This document shows positions 38,786-50,687 of a stretch of 64,000 bases of DNA, piece by piece. The notes under the pieces are model-generated. The model worked only from the letters and a program-made list of their open reading frames with translations. It was not told the DNA's origin and ran no database searches. Positions within the stretch are counted from its first letter, which is position 1, and each line of letters starts with the position of its first letter. A program made the translations under genes and the position numbers. The stretch comes from Anaeramoeba flamelloides (taxonomy: Eukaryota; Metamonada; Anaeramoebidae): contig JANTQA010000026.1 in NCBI GenBank assembly GCA_027625915.1, positions 7,254,001-7,318,000 of the forward strand, given 5' to 3'.

Positions 38786-39320
38786 GGTCAAAGGGTATAA
38801 AAAAAAAATTTTTTTTCAAATATAAATTATTTTTTATAAATGACCATTTCAGGAATAAAGAGAAATTAAGTAGAATAATACAAATCAAAGAAAAGTTGAT
38901 ACATGTATGAAATAAAACTAAAAAATTAATAGATTTTCCTTAAAATACGAAAGCCCAAATTCTTAGTAACCTATTGAGAAAAACAAAAATGTTTATATTG
39001 ATCTTTAATTGAAGATCCAAATAAAATCCCAATAGAAATCAATATCATTTCTCTACAAAAATTTTTACTGTTTCAATAAAAATTAAAATAGCACATTTTA
39101 CCCAAGTGAATATAGATCTTGCAAAATAAAAAAAAATTTACAAATGAATTAGGCTTCAAAAAAAAAGTCCAAAAAAAAAATGTGTAAAAATGATGAAAAA
39201 ATGTTTTCAATCTGAAAATTTCCAAAATAAATTCTTCCTTTTAATATCCATTCAAATCCTTTAAGCACATGTAATTCATTCCCTACAGCCGGTAACCTTT
39301 GACTGTAAAATGGTTTATTT
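38786..39320. repeat. Dispersed repeat family B, copy 2
   Basis: Aligns by eye with 31104-31640 and 42420-42970. The ends carry GGTCAAAGGGTA (38787-38798) and ACCTTTGACTG (39296-39306), an imperfect inverted pair. Noncoding. It lies just downstream of the last HSPA12-like exon. Confidence 0.65.
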
Positions 39321-39684
39321 CTACACTTTACTTATCAGAAGAGATCAAAGTTTACTAATGTACTAAAATCGTAAAAAAACAATTTTTTATGTTCTAAATT
39401 ATTGAAAAAAATCTAATCATTTTTTTTGATTTATTCAGTCAAATTTTCTCTTCAACAAATCAGATATTCCTGTAAGAGTATTTATACTATTAATAAAAAA
39501 ACAAATTCCAAAATTAATAAATAAAAATAAATAATACTTGGAAAAAAAATAATTTGGAAATATTTTTGAATAAGAATTAATAAAATATAAAAAAGATAGA
39601 AGAAGAAGAAGAAAGTAAAAATATTATATTTTTAAAAATAATTAAAAAAAAAAAAATAGTAAATTATAAAATAAAAAAAAAAAA

Positions 39685-42600
39685 TTAGATATTTTTTTCT
39701 TTATAAACAATTGTTCCAGGAAAGGTCATATTATTTTCTTTATTTACCACATCAACTTTAATCATAGTACCTCCAAATTTAAATTCAATTGTTATTCCTA
39801 CTGGTTGATCATTTTCAGATTGTATGTTTCTAATAATTGTAGAACCAAAAAATTCAAAATCTTCTTCATCAATATAATAAACAACATCAGTGTCCAATTC
39901 TCTTTTTGATCGATAAATTTCTAATGTCAAGTCCCTACCCATTGAAATAAATTCTTGTGGTTTAACCTAAATATGTAAATAAATACAGAAATGAATCAAA
40001 AAAAAAAAATGAAAGATTAATCAATAATAAAAATTGAAAGGTTGCAAAATTGTCAAAAAAAAAAAAAAGATTTAACAGCCACAATTTCTAAAAAATAAAG
40101 AAAAATCTTGTTCAAGTTATATTTGGTTATTTTCAAATACTTTTTTATACCTTTGAATTGATTTTTGAAATTAAATTATGATTCAAAAACATGACCAAAA
40201 TTAACCATTTATAAACAAACCAATTTATCCTATTTTCATTTAAATTAACTCAGAAAATTATTTTTTTGTTAAAAAAATTTCAACTTTTTTGAATCATTTT
40301 TGTCCATTTATTTTGAATTCGAGAAAACCGCCGTTAGATTTTTTTTAATTTAAGAAATAAAAAGAAAATTTCAAAAAAGCTAACGGCGGTTTTCCATAAT
40401 CAAAAAGAATAGAGTAAAATCTTATATTTTATTCTATTCCTTTGAATTCTGGAAAAGCTAACGGCGGTTTTTTTTTATTTGAAGAAATAAACTGAAAATT
40501 TCAAAAATTTTCTTTGAATTTCTTAAATTAAAAAAAAAGCTAGTCACTCTACCGACACTTTCGTTAGGTTTTTTTTATTTTAATAAATAAACTGAAAATT
40601 TTCAAAAATTTTCAGTTTATTTCTTAAATTAAAAAAAAAACTAACGACATTTCCAACTTGAGCTATTTTCTAGTTGTTTTATTCGATATTTATCCAACTC
40701 AATTTCTAATTCTTTTAAGTTGTTTGATTGCCAGTTAATATTTTCAAATTCTTTTTCTCTAAAAGGAAGATAATTAATTAATTCATCAAAACCAAGGGAT
40801 TTTAATTTGTGTATTAACTTAAATTTTCTTTTATATATTTCTATTCTGACAGAAAATCTTTGATTTTTCAAAATTCTTTTAAATTCTGGAAAAGCTCCAT
40901 TAGGTTTTTTTTAATTTTAGAAATTAAAAAAAACCTCGGAACTCTACGGCACTTTAAGAATCCCCCAATTTGAATTAGAGAGGGGTTGTTAAGCCAGAGT
41001 GAGAGTGTAAATATGGCTAATTATCTCAAGAATCGGATCAGCTCCATAAATTGAGTGAGGTTTTGTTTCAATTATTATTCAAATTCAATTTTGATAATTG
41101 TTGAAAAGATTCAAATCTTCCAGACGGTTACTTCAAAGAATTAGCAGTTCTATTAAGAATAAGCCCGATTTTTAATGAAAATTGCACCTTGATGGCTTTT
41201 TTAATTTTTTAAGAAAATTATAAACAATCAGAAATAGTGTGGTTACGAGGATTCTCACTTTCAGCCTCCAGATTGTTAAATTAATTTTTGTCAAAAGAGC
41301 CCAAAAAAAGTTTTAAAAAATAAATTATTTTTTATAATTAACGATTTGAAGAATAAACTAAACCCCAATTCAAAATTTTTAACACACCAAAATTCAATTT
41401 GTGAAAAAAAAAAACTTATTTAACCACTTCTCGAAGATTTACCAAATTAGAACCATTCACTAATTGAAATGTTATCACTTTTTTATAAAATAAAATACTC
41501 ACGAAACAATAAATAAATAATTATCAATACAAATAAATCATGGGTGTGTTAAAAATTTTGGATACAGCAAAACAAAAAAATACATTAGTAAATTTGTTTA
41601 AATTCTATTAGGAATTATTGATCGATCAAAGGTTAGATACTACCAACTAATTTTATTTGAGTTCTTCTATTTGGAACAACTTGACTTTAACATAATATAA
41701 ACCTTTTAGAAAAATTTTGATCCAACGAAGCAAATTACGTAATTCAAACATTGAAATTTGAGATAATTTTGATTTTTGCAAAATATGAAAATCATTTTTT
41801 CATCTTTTAGTTTTTGTTTTCATTTCCATGAAATTGTATTATTGTGATTGTTTGGAACGTTTTAGCTGTGTGGAAAATTTTGAATTTTAGTTTATTTCAA
41901 AAAAAAGAGGGGCAAATTTATTTTAATATATCTGTATTCAACTCAATCGTTCTTAAAACTATTTAAAAATATAAAATCATTAACAGTCATAAATTGATTC
42001 TTGATAATAATTCAATTTGTTTTTTAGTAAGGTATTACATAAATAAAATATATTAAAATTTCTGATCTCAATTTTATCTGATATTTTTTTGGCAAGAAAA
42101 TTGTTATTTATTATTTTCTTTTTGATCGTAAAATTTTAGTTTTCATAACTTTTTTAATCTCAGTACATTTACAATTAGAATTGAAAAACATATAACTGTA
42201 TTTTAATATTTGAAAAATCATTTTTACCTTTTCATTATTTCCAGTTTTTTATTGAAAATGATCATGCATTGGTTTCTTGAAAAAAAGTGTAATTAATTTT
42301 TTTCAGTTTTTGGGAAATATTTCAACGAATATATTTTGAAATAAATACTATATAGTCAATGATTCAATCAGTATTAATATTAAACTTAATTTGTTTATTG
42401 CCAATTAACGAGTAGCTCCACGAAAAAAGATGATTTTTTATTAAATGTAAAAAAAAATGCACCACTTTTTCTGAAATACCTTAAATAAGAAATAAGTAGA
42501 ATAATAATCATCAGCTAATAGTTGATATTAGTATGAAGTAAATTTAATCAATCAATAGAATTTCTAAAAATTTAAAAATTAAAATTCTTGTGTGTCTATT

Positions 42601-45600
42601 GAGAAAAAAAACAATGTTCATTTTGTTCTTCAATTGATTAGCAAATAAAATTCCAATCAAAATCAATATGATTTTTCTACAATCATTTTGACACTTTCAT
42701 TTTTTATTAGAATAGCATATTTTTACTTGGTGGCTCTAGATCTTGCAATAAAAAAAAAATTTTTGCAAAATGAATTATGTTTCAAAAAAAAAATAAAAAA
42801 AAAAAATGAAAGCAAAAATCTAAAAAAATGATTTCAAATTTGAAAATTTCCAAAATAAAAATTTTTCTTCTAATATCTATTTAAACCCTTTAAACACATA
42901 GGTAATTCACTCGCCTATTACAACTGTGACCCTTTGACTGGAAAATAGTTTTGTTTGACACATTACAACTGGTTCATTATTGGATCTCAAAAAACATATT
43001 TTTTGATTTTTTTTCTATTTTTTCCCTTGTTGAATTTCCTTTTTATTGGGAAGAAGAGTTACTAAGGAGAAAAATCAAGTGGTTACCTACTAATACTCGA
43101 AGGACAGAAACTAGTCGGTATGGGTAACTTGAAAATAAAAAGAAAAGACAAAAACAAAAACTGGAACGATCAAAAAAGATTGGATCAAAAAGAAAAAAAA
43201 ATGGCAGCTACTAAACAACTACCTCTCAACGAAGCATTCACGATTTCTTAGAAATAATTAAACGACAAAATTTTAAATAAAAGGATCGTGTCTGTTTTAA
43301 TGAGTGTTCTTGATAAAAATGGACAGTTGGTTTTTTTTTTTGATTTTTTATCAACTACCTTTGAAAAAAATTTCTTTTTTTGTTTACTAACTTGCTTTTT
43401 TTATTTTTATTTTTTTCTTTTTAATTTTTTTTTTTGTTTTTTCAACCAATAATTTCCTTTTGAAATTCTTTTTGATTGTTTATGTTTTTCTTCTTCAAAT
43501 CTAGGGTACCATAATAAACCGTAATTATATTCATAAGTTCTAGAAGAGAGTATATTTGGATTCAAACCGTATCTCACTGCACCAAAAGCAATATCCCTCC
43601 CAGGGTTGGTACCGTCTAAGACTGTTAAATTATAAGGGTCGTCTTCAAATTTTTTCTTAACCGCGTGATATAAAATATCCGAATTGGAATAGCTACCAAC
43701 CATCAATATATCTTTAACGTCGTGTAAGGTTTGTTCGTATTTCTTGAATACCTTTTCAATGTTTTGAAGTACATTATTGACTGGCTTATCAAATAAGGAT
43801 GCCAAGAATGCTTTTGATAATTTAATGCTTCGTTTGTTCAACATTCCAGATTTAATGAAAGTTTGATCAGTTTTTTCTTTACCTTCGTTCCATTTCTTAA
43901 CAAGATCTTCAACAGGAGTTTCGCCTGATAAAGATTCTTGAATGGTAAACCGAATTGGTGTCGTCGATTTTTTATAATTTAGTCTGACACGGTGCTTTTC
44001 TTCAATCCATTTTTGGAAAAGATCAATAAAGTCTGGATTACTTTTAAAGTCTTCTGTTCCTAAAAATTTTTGTAAAAAACTGACAAAATTTTTATCAATG
44101 GTGTTTGACCAGTCACTTCTTCCTTTGGCTGGAATAATGACTTTAATCTGTTGATATTTCAGATTTATTAATTATTTTGTTTTTTTAAAATTTTTTATTT
44201 TATTTTGTTTGTTTATTTTTTAGATATATGATTTATTTTAGAATTTATTGTAAAAAATCGAAATTAATTTTAACGGGTTTTTGTTTTTTTTTTTTTTATT
44301 AGAAATAATTAAATCCTATTCCAAAAATTTGGACACACCCAAAATCAAAAATTGGCAAAAAAAAATCACAATTCATTGTATTTTTCCAAACCTAATATAA
44401 AAACCACAATAAGTAACCCAGTATTAATGTTTTTATAAGTAACCATTTTAATACAAATAAAAGAAAAAAATATAAAACTCGAAAATAAAAAACGTTGTGT
44501 CCAAAATAATGAAACGAGCGCGAACAAAAAATGTATTGGTAAATTTGTTTAAATTTCACCAACAATTGTTGATCGATCAAATGATAAGATACCATCAACC
44601 AATTGTATGTGATTTTTCTATTTAACAAACTCAATTCTAAACTTCTATCAACCATCGAAAAAAAATTACAGATCTAAGGAAACAGATTACGTAACTGCAA
44701 AAAATGGAAATGAAAGTAAAACAAAAAAGACAAAAAATGAAATAGTTTATAAAATCAAAATTATTTCCAAATTGAATTTAAAGCGTGGTATTGTTATTCT
44801 TTCAACTGTTTAAACTTTGTACAAATTTTTGGATTTTAGGATAGTTTGTAAATTAAAAATTATTTACAAATTGTATGAAAGCGTGGTATTGTTATTGTTT
44901 AAACTGTTTTAACTGTGATTAAATTTTGGAATTTGATTTATTTCCAATACTTTCATAAATACTTTTTTGGTCACACTTTTGTAAAACAACTTTAATAAAT
45001 TTGAAAAAACGGGCTTAAATGAAAAATTTATTTTACATTTTTTTAAATTTGCAGTAAAAAAAAATTAGCTTTAATGTAATTCTCAAAAGAATATTGTTAT
45101 TTGAATTGTAAATGGATTTAAAATATTCGTTTCACCCTCTTTTTATTTCACTAATATTTTAAATTACTAATTTTCATATAAAACGCAAAGATAGTGGCTT
45201 GTTGGTAAGGTGGTTATCCAAAGAGCAAATAAGATTTTAAATTTTCCTAATTTTGATTTGAGAATTATAAAAACAAAGTCAGGGAAAAAAATATAACAAA
45301 TAAATTTTTTTCACCATTGGATACAAGTGTCATCATCATCAATTTCAATAAACCCCATTAATACCGAGATAAATAGATACTCTAGAAAGCAATTGATATT
45401 ATCAAAATTGGTTTTAAATGGAAGAAAAAAAAAAATACAGTAGTGAAAAAAATACAGGAAATGAAAAAAATACCTGACAGATTTTTAATTGTTAAAATTA
45501 GGGAAATTGTTGTGTAATTGCAAATATTTTCAATTCAAATACTTTTTACAAATTAATATCCATTCACCTCGATTAATTTATAAAACTGAAGCAAAAATTG

Positions 45601-48600
45601 ATCTCGCTAGATTAAAAATATACCGAAGAAAATATAAATTGATAGAAAAATTAGATTTCTTAAATTTAAAAAAAATTAAAAACAATACTAAATTTTCGAA
45701 AATTGGAAAATGAAAATATTAATTGGCACACTAAGGGATTAAAATTATTAGATTTAGAATTAAAAAGTTTTTCGATTAACCGAATTGGAAAATTCACCTA
45801 GTTGGAAAGTTCAACAATATCTAAAAATTATAAAACAACAAAATTGCAATTTCAAACAACAAAAATATTTAAACTGGAAAGCTTCAAAAACAATTCTAAA
45901 ATTTCGAAATTTTACTAATTGTTTAAATAGGTACTCTTATGTAACAAGTAAAAATAAAAATAAAAATTGTGATTTATGTAAAGAAAAGTTAAATATTGAT
46001 ATCATTGAAGATTTCGATCATTTTTTATGGGACTGTCCGGCCTATAAAATAAATCGAAAAATCTGGATATCTGAATTTTTTGAAAAAAATAAAAAAATTA
46101 ATAATATCGGAGATATTATTAATAAAAAAAAATTCATCATATATATTATCATTAGTAAGTGATAATAAAATTTGTGATTCTTTAACAAAATTTCTAAAAA
46201 AAAGTTTAGAAATTAGGGCACACAGGAGAAAAGCAATTTTCTCTCTTCAAAAATAAAAAAAAAAAAAAAAAAAAAAATTCAAATACTTTTTATAAATAAC
46301 AAAATTTTTTTATGAGCTAAGTAATAAACCTACCTAAAGTTCATTAAATTGGGGTTTGTCTATAGAATACTCAAGTAATTGTTTGATAACCCAAGTAGAT
46401 AAACTTATTTTGAAAAAACAGAGGGTTTTATAGAGGTTTACCTTAGTTTGGAAAATAATAATTTTTATTCTTGTTTTTTGATTGATTGGATAGTGTTTTG
46501 AACAAGTGTAATTTCATTAATCGTTATTCTAATAAGTGGGTGAGTTATAATTTTAAAAGTTTTTTTCTTAAATAAAAAAAATTAAATCAGCAATTACAAC
46601 AACAATTTTGCTAATATTAACAATTAAAAATACTGTCAGGAATTTTTTTCATGGCCAGTATTTTTTTCACTAATATACTTAAAACAGTAATAACAATGAC
46701 TAATAATAAGAAATAAAAAATTTAAAATATATTTTTTTCTTTCGAAGAGTTAAAAATTAGCAATTGAATATATTGGAAAAAATATTTTTTTTAATGATTA
46801 TTAGAAAAAATAAACCTTTTGTAAAAATATTTAAAGTTAACAACAATATTATTAGGGTTAGTAAACGATATGCAATTATTCTGAGAAATGCATACAAAGG
46901 ACACATTTTTTAGAATTACTATTTGGAACAATATCTTCAAATTATCAATTCTATTTTAAAATGCGGGTATCCTTTTTATGACACTTTTAAACATACCAGT
47001 TTTTTTAGAAATTTCGGATCAAATCCAATTTTTATTTTTTTTTTTGCGGTAAGAATATTTTGTGTTAAGGGATACTTTTTCAGGCGAAAACGGTGGAATT
47101 GTGAATTAAAAACGCTTTTTAAAGAGTTCTATAATCTCAGTTAAATTTACATATTGTGAATTTCTTTTACAAAACAATTTAAAATTTTCACAATTCCAAC
47201 AATTTTCACGATTTTACCCTTTAAAGATCCTTTACAAAATTTGAAATTACATACTTTTCATTTCAAATCTATAAACACAAAACAATTTCCAAAGCTGTTT
47301 GAACAATTTTTTTACAGTTAATTTTGTTAAAAGATTTAAATGTGTTCAAATTTGAAATTGGTACTTGAGAATCCCTTAAAGTCATTTTTTAAAAAATTTT
47401 CATTCTAAAAATCTATTTTTTTATTGATTTTTGCTTTGAAAGAAGTACTTTTTTTTATCCAATTTCTTCAGAATGAAAATTCTTTTTGAGAATTGGAAGT
47501 GAATGATAAATAACAGAATAACTAAAAACCCTTCGGGCTGGAAACGGAGACCTTAAATTTCAAATAACAGAAATGGAAGATCCAATTAAATCAAAGAGGT
47601 TTTTTTCTAAAATTATTCTTTTGATTTTTTGAGTTTGTAAGTTTGTGAATTCGAAAAGGGTTTGAAAAGGAATTAATTTGCAAAATAAATTTTGAAAAGG
47701 TTGACTATCATAAATAATTAAACCAAATAAAAAACTTTTTTTTTTTCCTTTTTTTTTTGTTTTTTTTCTTTTTTTTGGATATTCTCTTTTTTCCTATCAA
47801 AAAAAAAAGAAAATTTTGGATCTTGAATAAAAAAAAACACAAAAACCCACACTTTTTAACAAAAAAATATAAAAAGGACATCAAAAGAAAAAAGAAATAA
47901 AGAAAAAACATAAATAAAATAGTAAAAAAAAAAGGTAAAAAATATTAAAAATTCAGAAATCAAACCTTATAAGAGTTTTCACGTTGACTTCGATCAATTT
48001 CGAGAACTGTAATATCGATGGTACCTGAACCAGCATCAAGGATTAAAACCTTACCTGACTCAAAAACCTCTTCGCTAACAATAGCTTTTGCGGAGAAAAG
48101 GCCTTCAATCGCTGCAGCTTCAGGTTCATGAATTAAAAGCAAATGCTCGGAGTCTTCGTTGTCAATCAAGCCCCCACGATGTGCGCACACTCTCATAAAA
48201 TGCTTAGCCTTCTCTGTCCAAATTGCAGGGACTGTCAAGACCCATCGTACTTGATCGGTTTCAATGGGTGTCCTGACAGTCAAATTGATGTGCTGAAGGG
48301 CGGTGTCCTTTAGCCATTGTAGGGACATTGCAATGACATCAACAAGCTTGAAGACGCTTCCTGCGACAGACTTGACAAAGGTCCTTGACTTGTAGAGGGA
48401 CATCTTGTAATAACGAAATAATTCATACATATCCCCTTCTTCTTCTTCTTCGAGCATTTCCACATATTTTCGGATCGCCTCCTGGCCAAACTCCACGATT
48501 TCAATCAAACTCGCACCTCCTCTGCAGTCTCCATTCTTGTCCTTCTTTAAAAGGATCGCTGAATCGGTTTTGTAATCCGTCCAGTTGTTATTCCCATATA

Positions 48601-48694
48601 TGTCTTGTTCCTTATCACCTATAAAGGAATAAGCAAACCCACTTCTTGATGTTCCAAAATCAATACCGATAACAATTTTTTCTTTTTCGCTCAT
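39685..48694 (-). CDS. HSPA12-like Hsp70 family ATPase, at least three exons
   Basis: Exons on the minus strand: 47966-48694, 43447-44147, 39685-39966. Exon 1 (243 residues) has the actin/Hsp70 ATPase motifs: phosphate-1 IGIDFGTSRSG (9-19), VPAIWTEKAK (155-164), HEPEAAAIEG (189-198) and phosphate-2 LDAGSGTIDIT (219-229). It joins exon 2 in phase 0 (AAG|GTTTGA ... CAACAG|ATT). Exon 2 holds the lid region and the adenosine motif ILMVGSYSNSD, then GRDIAFGAVRYGLNP and an R-x-YNYGL segment. Exon 3 gives the C-terminal EFKFGGTMIKVDVV part. The exon 2 end (TG|GTTG, phase 2) does not match the exon 3 start (TAG|GTT, phase 0), and about 25 residues expected between them are missing. A small exon is therefore probably still hidden in the 3.5-kb gap. 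The product resembles HSPA12A (cytosolic, atypical Hsp70 without the classic peptide-binding domain). Confidence 0.85.
40315..40960. repeat. Nested palindrome cluster with ACCGCCGTTAG linkers
   Basis: Inverted phrases AAAACCGCCGTTAG and CTAACGGCGGTTTT bracket hairpin modules. One module is TAAACTGAAAATTTTC facing GAAAATTTTCAGTTTA around a very short loop (about 40587-40623). Another is AAAGAATAGAGTAAAAT facing ATTTTATTCTATTCCTTT (about 40401-40444). The modules match those at 15040-15740. GC-rich linkers in such A/T-rich DNA make the cluster stand out. Confidence 0.7.
40641..40871 (-). mobile_element. LINE C-terminal fragment
   Basis: An open frame of about 76 residues resembles the part just upstream of the zinc-finger in the copy at 45480-46275. 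Both have an IYKRKFKL/IYRRKYKL segment, ENINW, a Leu-Glu-rich run and LENSSSWK/LENSPSWK. It lacks the zinc-finger end and is embedded in the palindrome cluster. Confidence 0.6.
41090..41300 (+). pseudogene. Coding-like patch of unknown origin
   Basis: One plus-strand frame gives balanced protein-like sequence (pieces such as PDGYFKELAVLLRI and VWLRGFSLSASRLL) broken by a stop codon. Base composition is less A/T-rich than its surroundings. No family recognised. It lies antisense within the HSPA12-like intron 2, so it is probably an inserted relic. Confidence 0.3.
41349..41902. repeat. Dispersed repeat family A, copy 2
   Basis: The start ATAAACTAAACCCCAATTC and the end GAATTTTAGTTTATT form imperfect inverted ends. 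Just inside the left end TTTTTAACACACC (41374-41386) faces GGTGTGTTAAAAA (about 41542-41554), a second inverted pair. The body aligns with 16672-17220 and 44302-44945. Confidence 0.65.
42420..42970. repeat. Dispersed repeat family B, copy 3
   Basis: Aligns by eye with 31104-31640 and 38786-39320, including CTATTGAGAAAAA, TTCCAATCAAAATCAATA, AGAATAGCATATTTTTAC, CTAGATCTTGCAATAAAA and the terminal CCCTTTGACTGGAAAATAG. Confidence 0.65.
43020..43320. other. Coding-like patch, unexplained
   Basis: More mixed in base composition than the rest of the intron. A plus-strand frame gives a short protein-like run (EFPFYWEEELLRRK, then KIKWLPTNTRR) that stops within about 30 codons. I could not match the minus strand here to the missing HSPA12 segment. 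It could be a relic of another insertion. Confidence 0.3.
44302..44945. repeat. Dispersed repeat family A, copy 3
   Basis: More diverged than copies 1 and 2. Shared phrases include GGACACACCCAAAATC, TTGGTAAATTTGTTTAAATT, GTTGATCGATCAAA, ATTACGTAA and the end TTTTGGAATTTGATTTATTTCC. A stretch near 44760-44800 is partly duplicated near 44850-44890 (GCGTGGTATTGTTATT occurs twice). Confidence 0.55.
45480..46275 (+). mobile_element. LINE 3' end, antisense in HSPA12-like intron 1
   Basis: Two reading frames (about 45574-45713 and 45785-46162) cover the C-terminal region of a non-LTR retrotransposon protein. They carry an IYRRKYKLIEKL segment, SPSWKVQQYLK, LNRYSYV, then the zinc-binding CDLC and DFDHFLWDCPAY with all four Cys/His ligands present. 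A frame break lies between them. The 3' region has the stem-loop GAGAAAAGCAATTTTCTC (46225-46242), then TTCAAAAATAAA and a pure A-tail to about 46277. The intact tail and ligands make this the youngest-looking LINE copy here. Confidence 0.8.
46330..46635. repeat. Repeat family C, copy 2 (left end missing)
   Basis: Homologous to the body of 3069-3495. Shared phrases include AATACTCAAGTAATT (AATACCCAAGTAATT in copy 1), TTTGATAACCCAAGTAGAT, TTATAGAGGTTTACC and TTCTTGTTTTTTGATTGAT. The right-hand TIR CTAATATTAACAATTAAAAA is present at 46611-46630, but the left TIR is not found, so the copy is truncated next to the LINE tail. Confidence 0.6.
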
Positions 48695-50685
48695 TATGTA
48701 ACACTGAAAGTTTGAGAATAAAGTTCAAAAAGGAAAATTTAGGTTGTAAATTTCTCAAAGAAAAGGAAAACGTAAAAAAATAATTTATGGATCTGATTAT
48801 TTTGGGTAAGAAATCGGAAAAAATTTTCACTTCATTTTCTCATTTTTGACAAAGGAATTTTAAGAATGAAAATCAATAATATATATAATACTTTATGTTT
48901 TCTCTTTGTTTGTTTGGTACTTTTTTGTGTTAGCTATAGGTGGGTTTTGTGTGTACCAAGAAAACCCTATGAGAGTCTTATTTTCTAATCAAAAAAAAAA
49001 AATACCTAGTTGAAAATTTTATAACATTTCAATTTCAAAGATATGTACCACAAATTAAATTCAAGAAATCGATTGTAACTTGTGAGATCGATTTATTTAT
49101 TTGGCCGTTTTTTATTCTTTATTCATTTTTAATGTAAACTAACAATCTGAAAAAAAGGTATACAGAAGAAACGATAAAAAAGAAAATCAGTCCAGACTTA
49201 CACCCATTGACATTTTAAATAATGGTGCGAGTTTAACAATTGTATTTTTTTTGAAATTGTTTGTTAGTTGAACAAATGAACTTATATTGAAAATGAAATT
49301 TAAGTTGTATTCAATTATTTATGGTAAACACTGATATTTTTTTTCAGAAACGATAATAAGAAATAACTCTTTTTATTTGTATTCGGTTGGAAAAAATAAG
49401 CAATATAGTTTTCTTGGTGTGGCGATATTTAGAGCACCCAGAAAGAAAAATATTTTGCTTCTTGTCGAAACAATGAGTCAAATTGTGTGAATTATTATTT
49501 GTTGAAATGTGAGAATTGTATATGAATTAAAATTAATTAAAAACAAATAAAAAAAAATCAGATAAATTCTAATAAGTTTTTTTTTATTCATTTTAGATCA
49601 TTAAAACTAGACCAATATGTTTAGTAAATTCTAATATACTTATTAGAAGCAATTACTCTCAACTCAAAAAATTAACATTGTCGAAATTACAACATTTCTA
49701 AAAACTTATTTTCTTTGCCCACTCTATACTCTTAAAATAAGTAACACTAGCAATATAATAACAACTTTTGAATTCTATATTTTTTAATAAAAAAAAAAAA
49801 AAAATAGAACTGGTTAATTATCATATAGAGTAAATCCACATTTCTTCCATCTGCCTGTCTCTTCTATTTTTTATATTCAGATACTCTAATCAAAAACAAA
49901 AAAATTTAAAAAAATCAAAAAAAGTGAAAAAAAGTAATAATCTTCATCAGTGGAGTATTATCTAGCCAAGATCTTTTTTCCTGGAAATAACCAATATAAA
50001 TAATTCTCAAAAAAATGTTAATTTTTATCATTTTTTTTTAGCTTAGGTTTTATAAAAATAAAAAAATAATCAATATAATATTCGTTCAGAAACATCCAAT
50101 AATTTTATAAATTATTATTAACTTTTTATCTTTTACTGGTATGGGGATTTCACTTTAAAATTTTATTCTTCGGTAAAATATTGAACATTACGAACTTTTT
50201 TTTTTTTTTTTGGTTTTTTAATTAAGAAATAGTCTGATAAAAACAAAAATTAAAGGGAAAGGCATTCTCCTTGATAAACCCAAACTCCTTCTTTTTTTAT
50301 TATATTTTTGTAACCAAACTTTGCTTTTTCAATTTTCAAAACCAAAACAATGGTGAAAGATGATTTTTTTTTCTTAGGTTAGAAATTTTAAAATTTAAAA
50401 AAAACTTTCATAACCATTTTACATTTGATTTTCTATTTTTTTTATAAAAAATCAATTTTGTTGTGTTTCAAATTTTCATCGTAGTGTTGAAAGGGCTGTA
50501 GTTAATACATCAGAGAAAAACTCAAAAAGAATATCAAGTGAAAATTTTTTTCTAGTTTTTGTAACAAAACTAGTAAAACAAATTATTTAAGAGGAATTGA
50601 GAAAAAAAAAAAAAAGTTAAGATTTTCTTTATGAGTCAATTGAGTGAGTACGTGAATTTCAAAGTTTTCACAATCTAATATTTTG
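48695..50685. other. Intergenic upstream of the HSPA12-like gene
   Basis: About 2 kb of A/T-rich DNA. No gene or repeat recognised. The first 150 bases are the probable promoter and 5' leader for the minus-strand gene, but no defined motif stands out. Confidence 0.4.
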
Positions 50686-50687
50686 TA

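Larger units (their letters stand above)
39967..43446 (-). other. Intron 2 of the HSPA12-like gene (repeat mosaic)
   Basis: About 3.5 kb, versus 332 and 510 bases for the other introns placed here. It contains a palindrome cluster (40315-40960) with a sense-strand LINE piece, an unexplained coding-like patch (41090-41300), a family A repeat (41349-41902), a family B repeat (42420-42970) and a second coding-like patch (43020-43320). A small exon is expected somewhere inside but was not found by eye. Confidence 0.65.
44148..47965 (-). other. Intron 1 of the HSPA12-like gene (repeat mosaic)
   Basis: About 3.8 kb with GT-AG ends. From high to low coordinate: a T-rich start, unassigned A/T-rich DNA, family C copy 2 (46330-46635), an antisense LINE 3' end with its A-tail (45480-46275), unassigned DNA, and family A copy 3 (44302-44945). 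Almost half of it is therefore recognisable repeats. Confidence 0.75.
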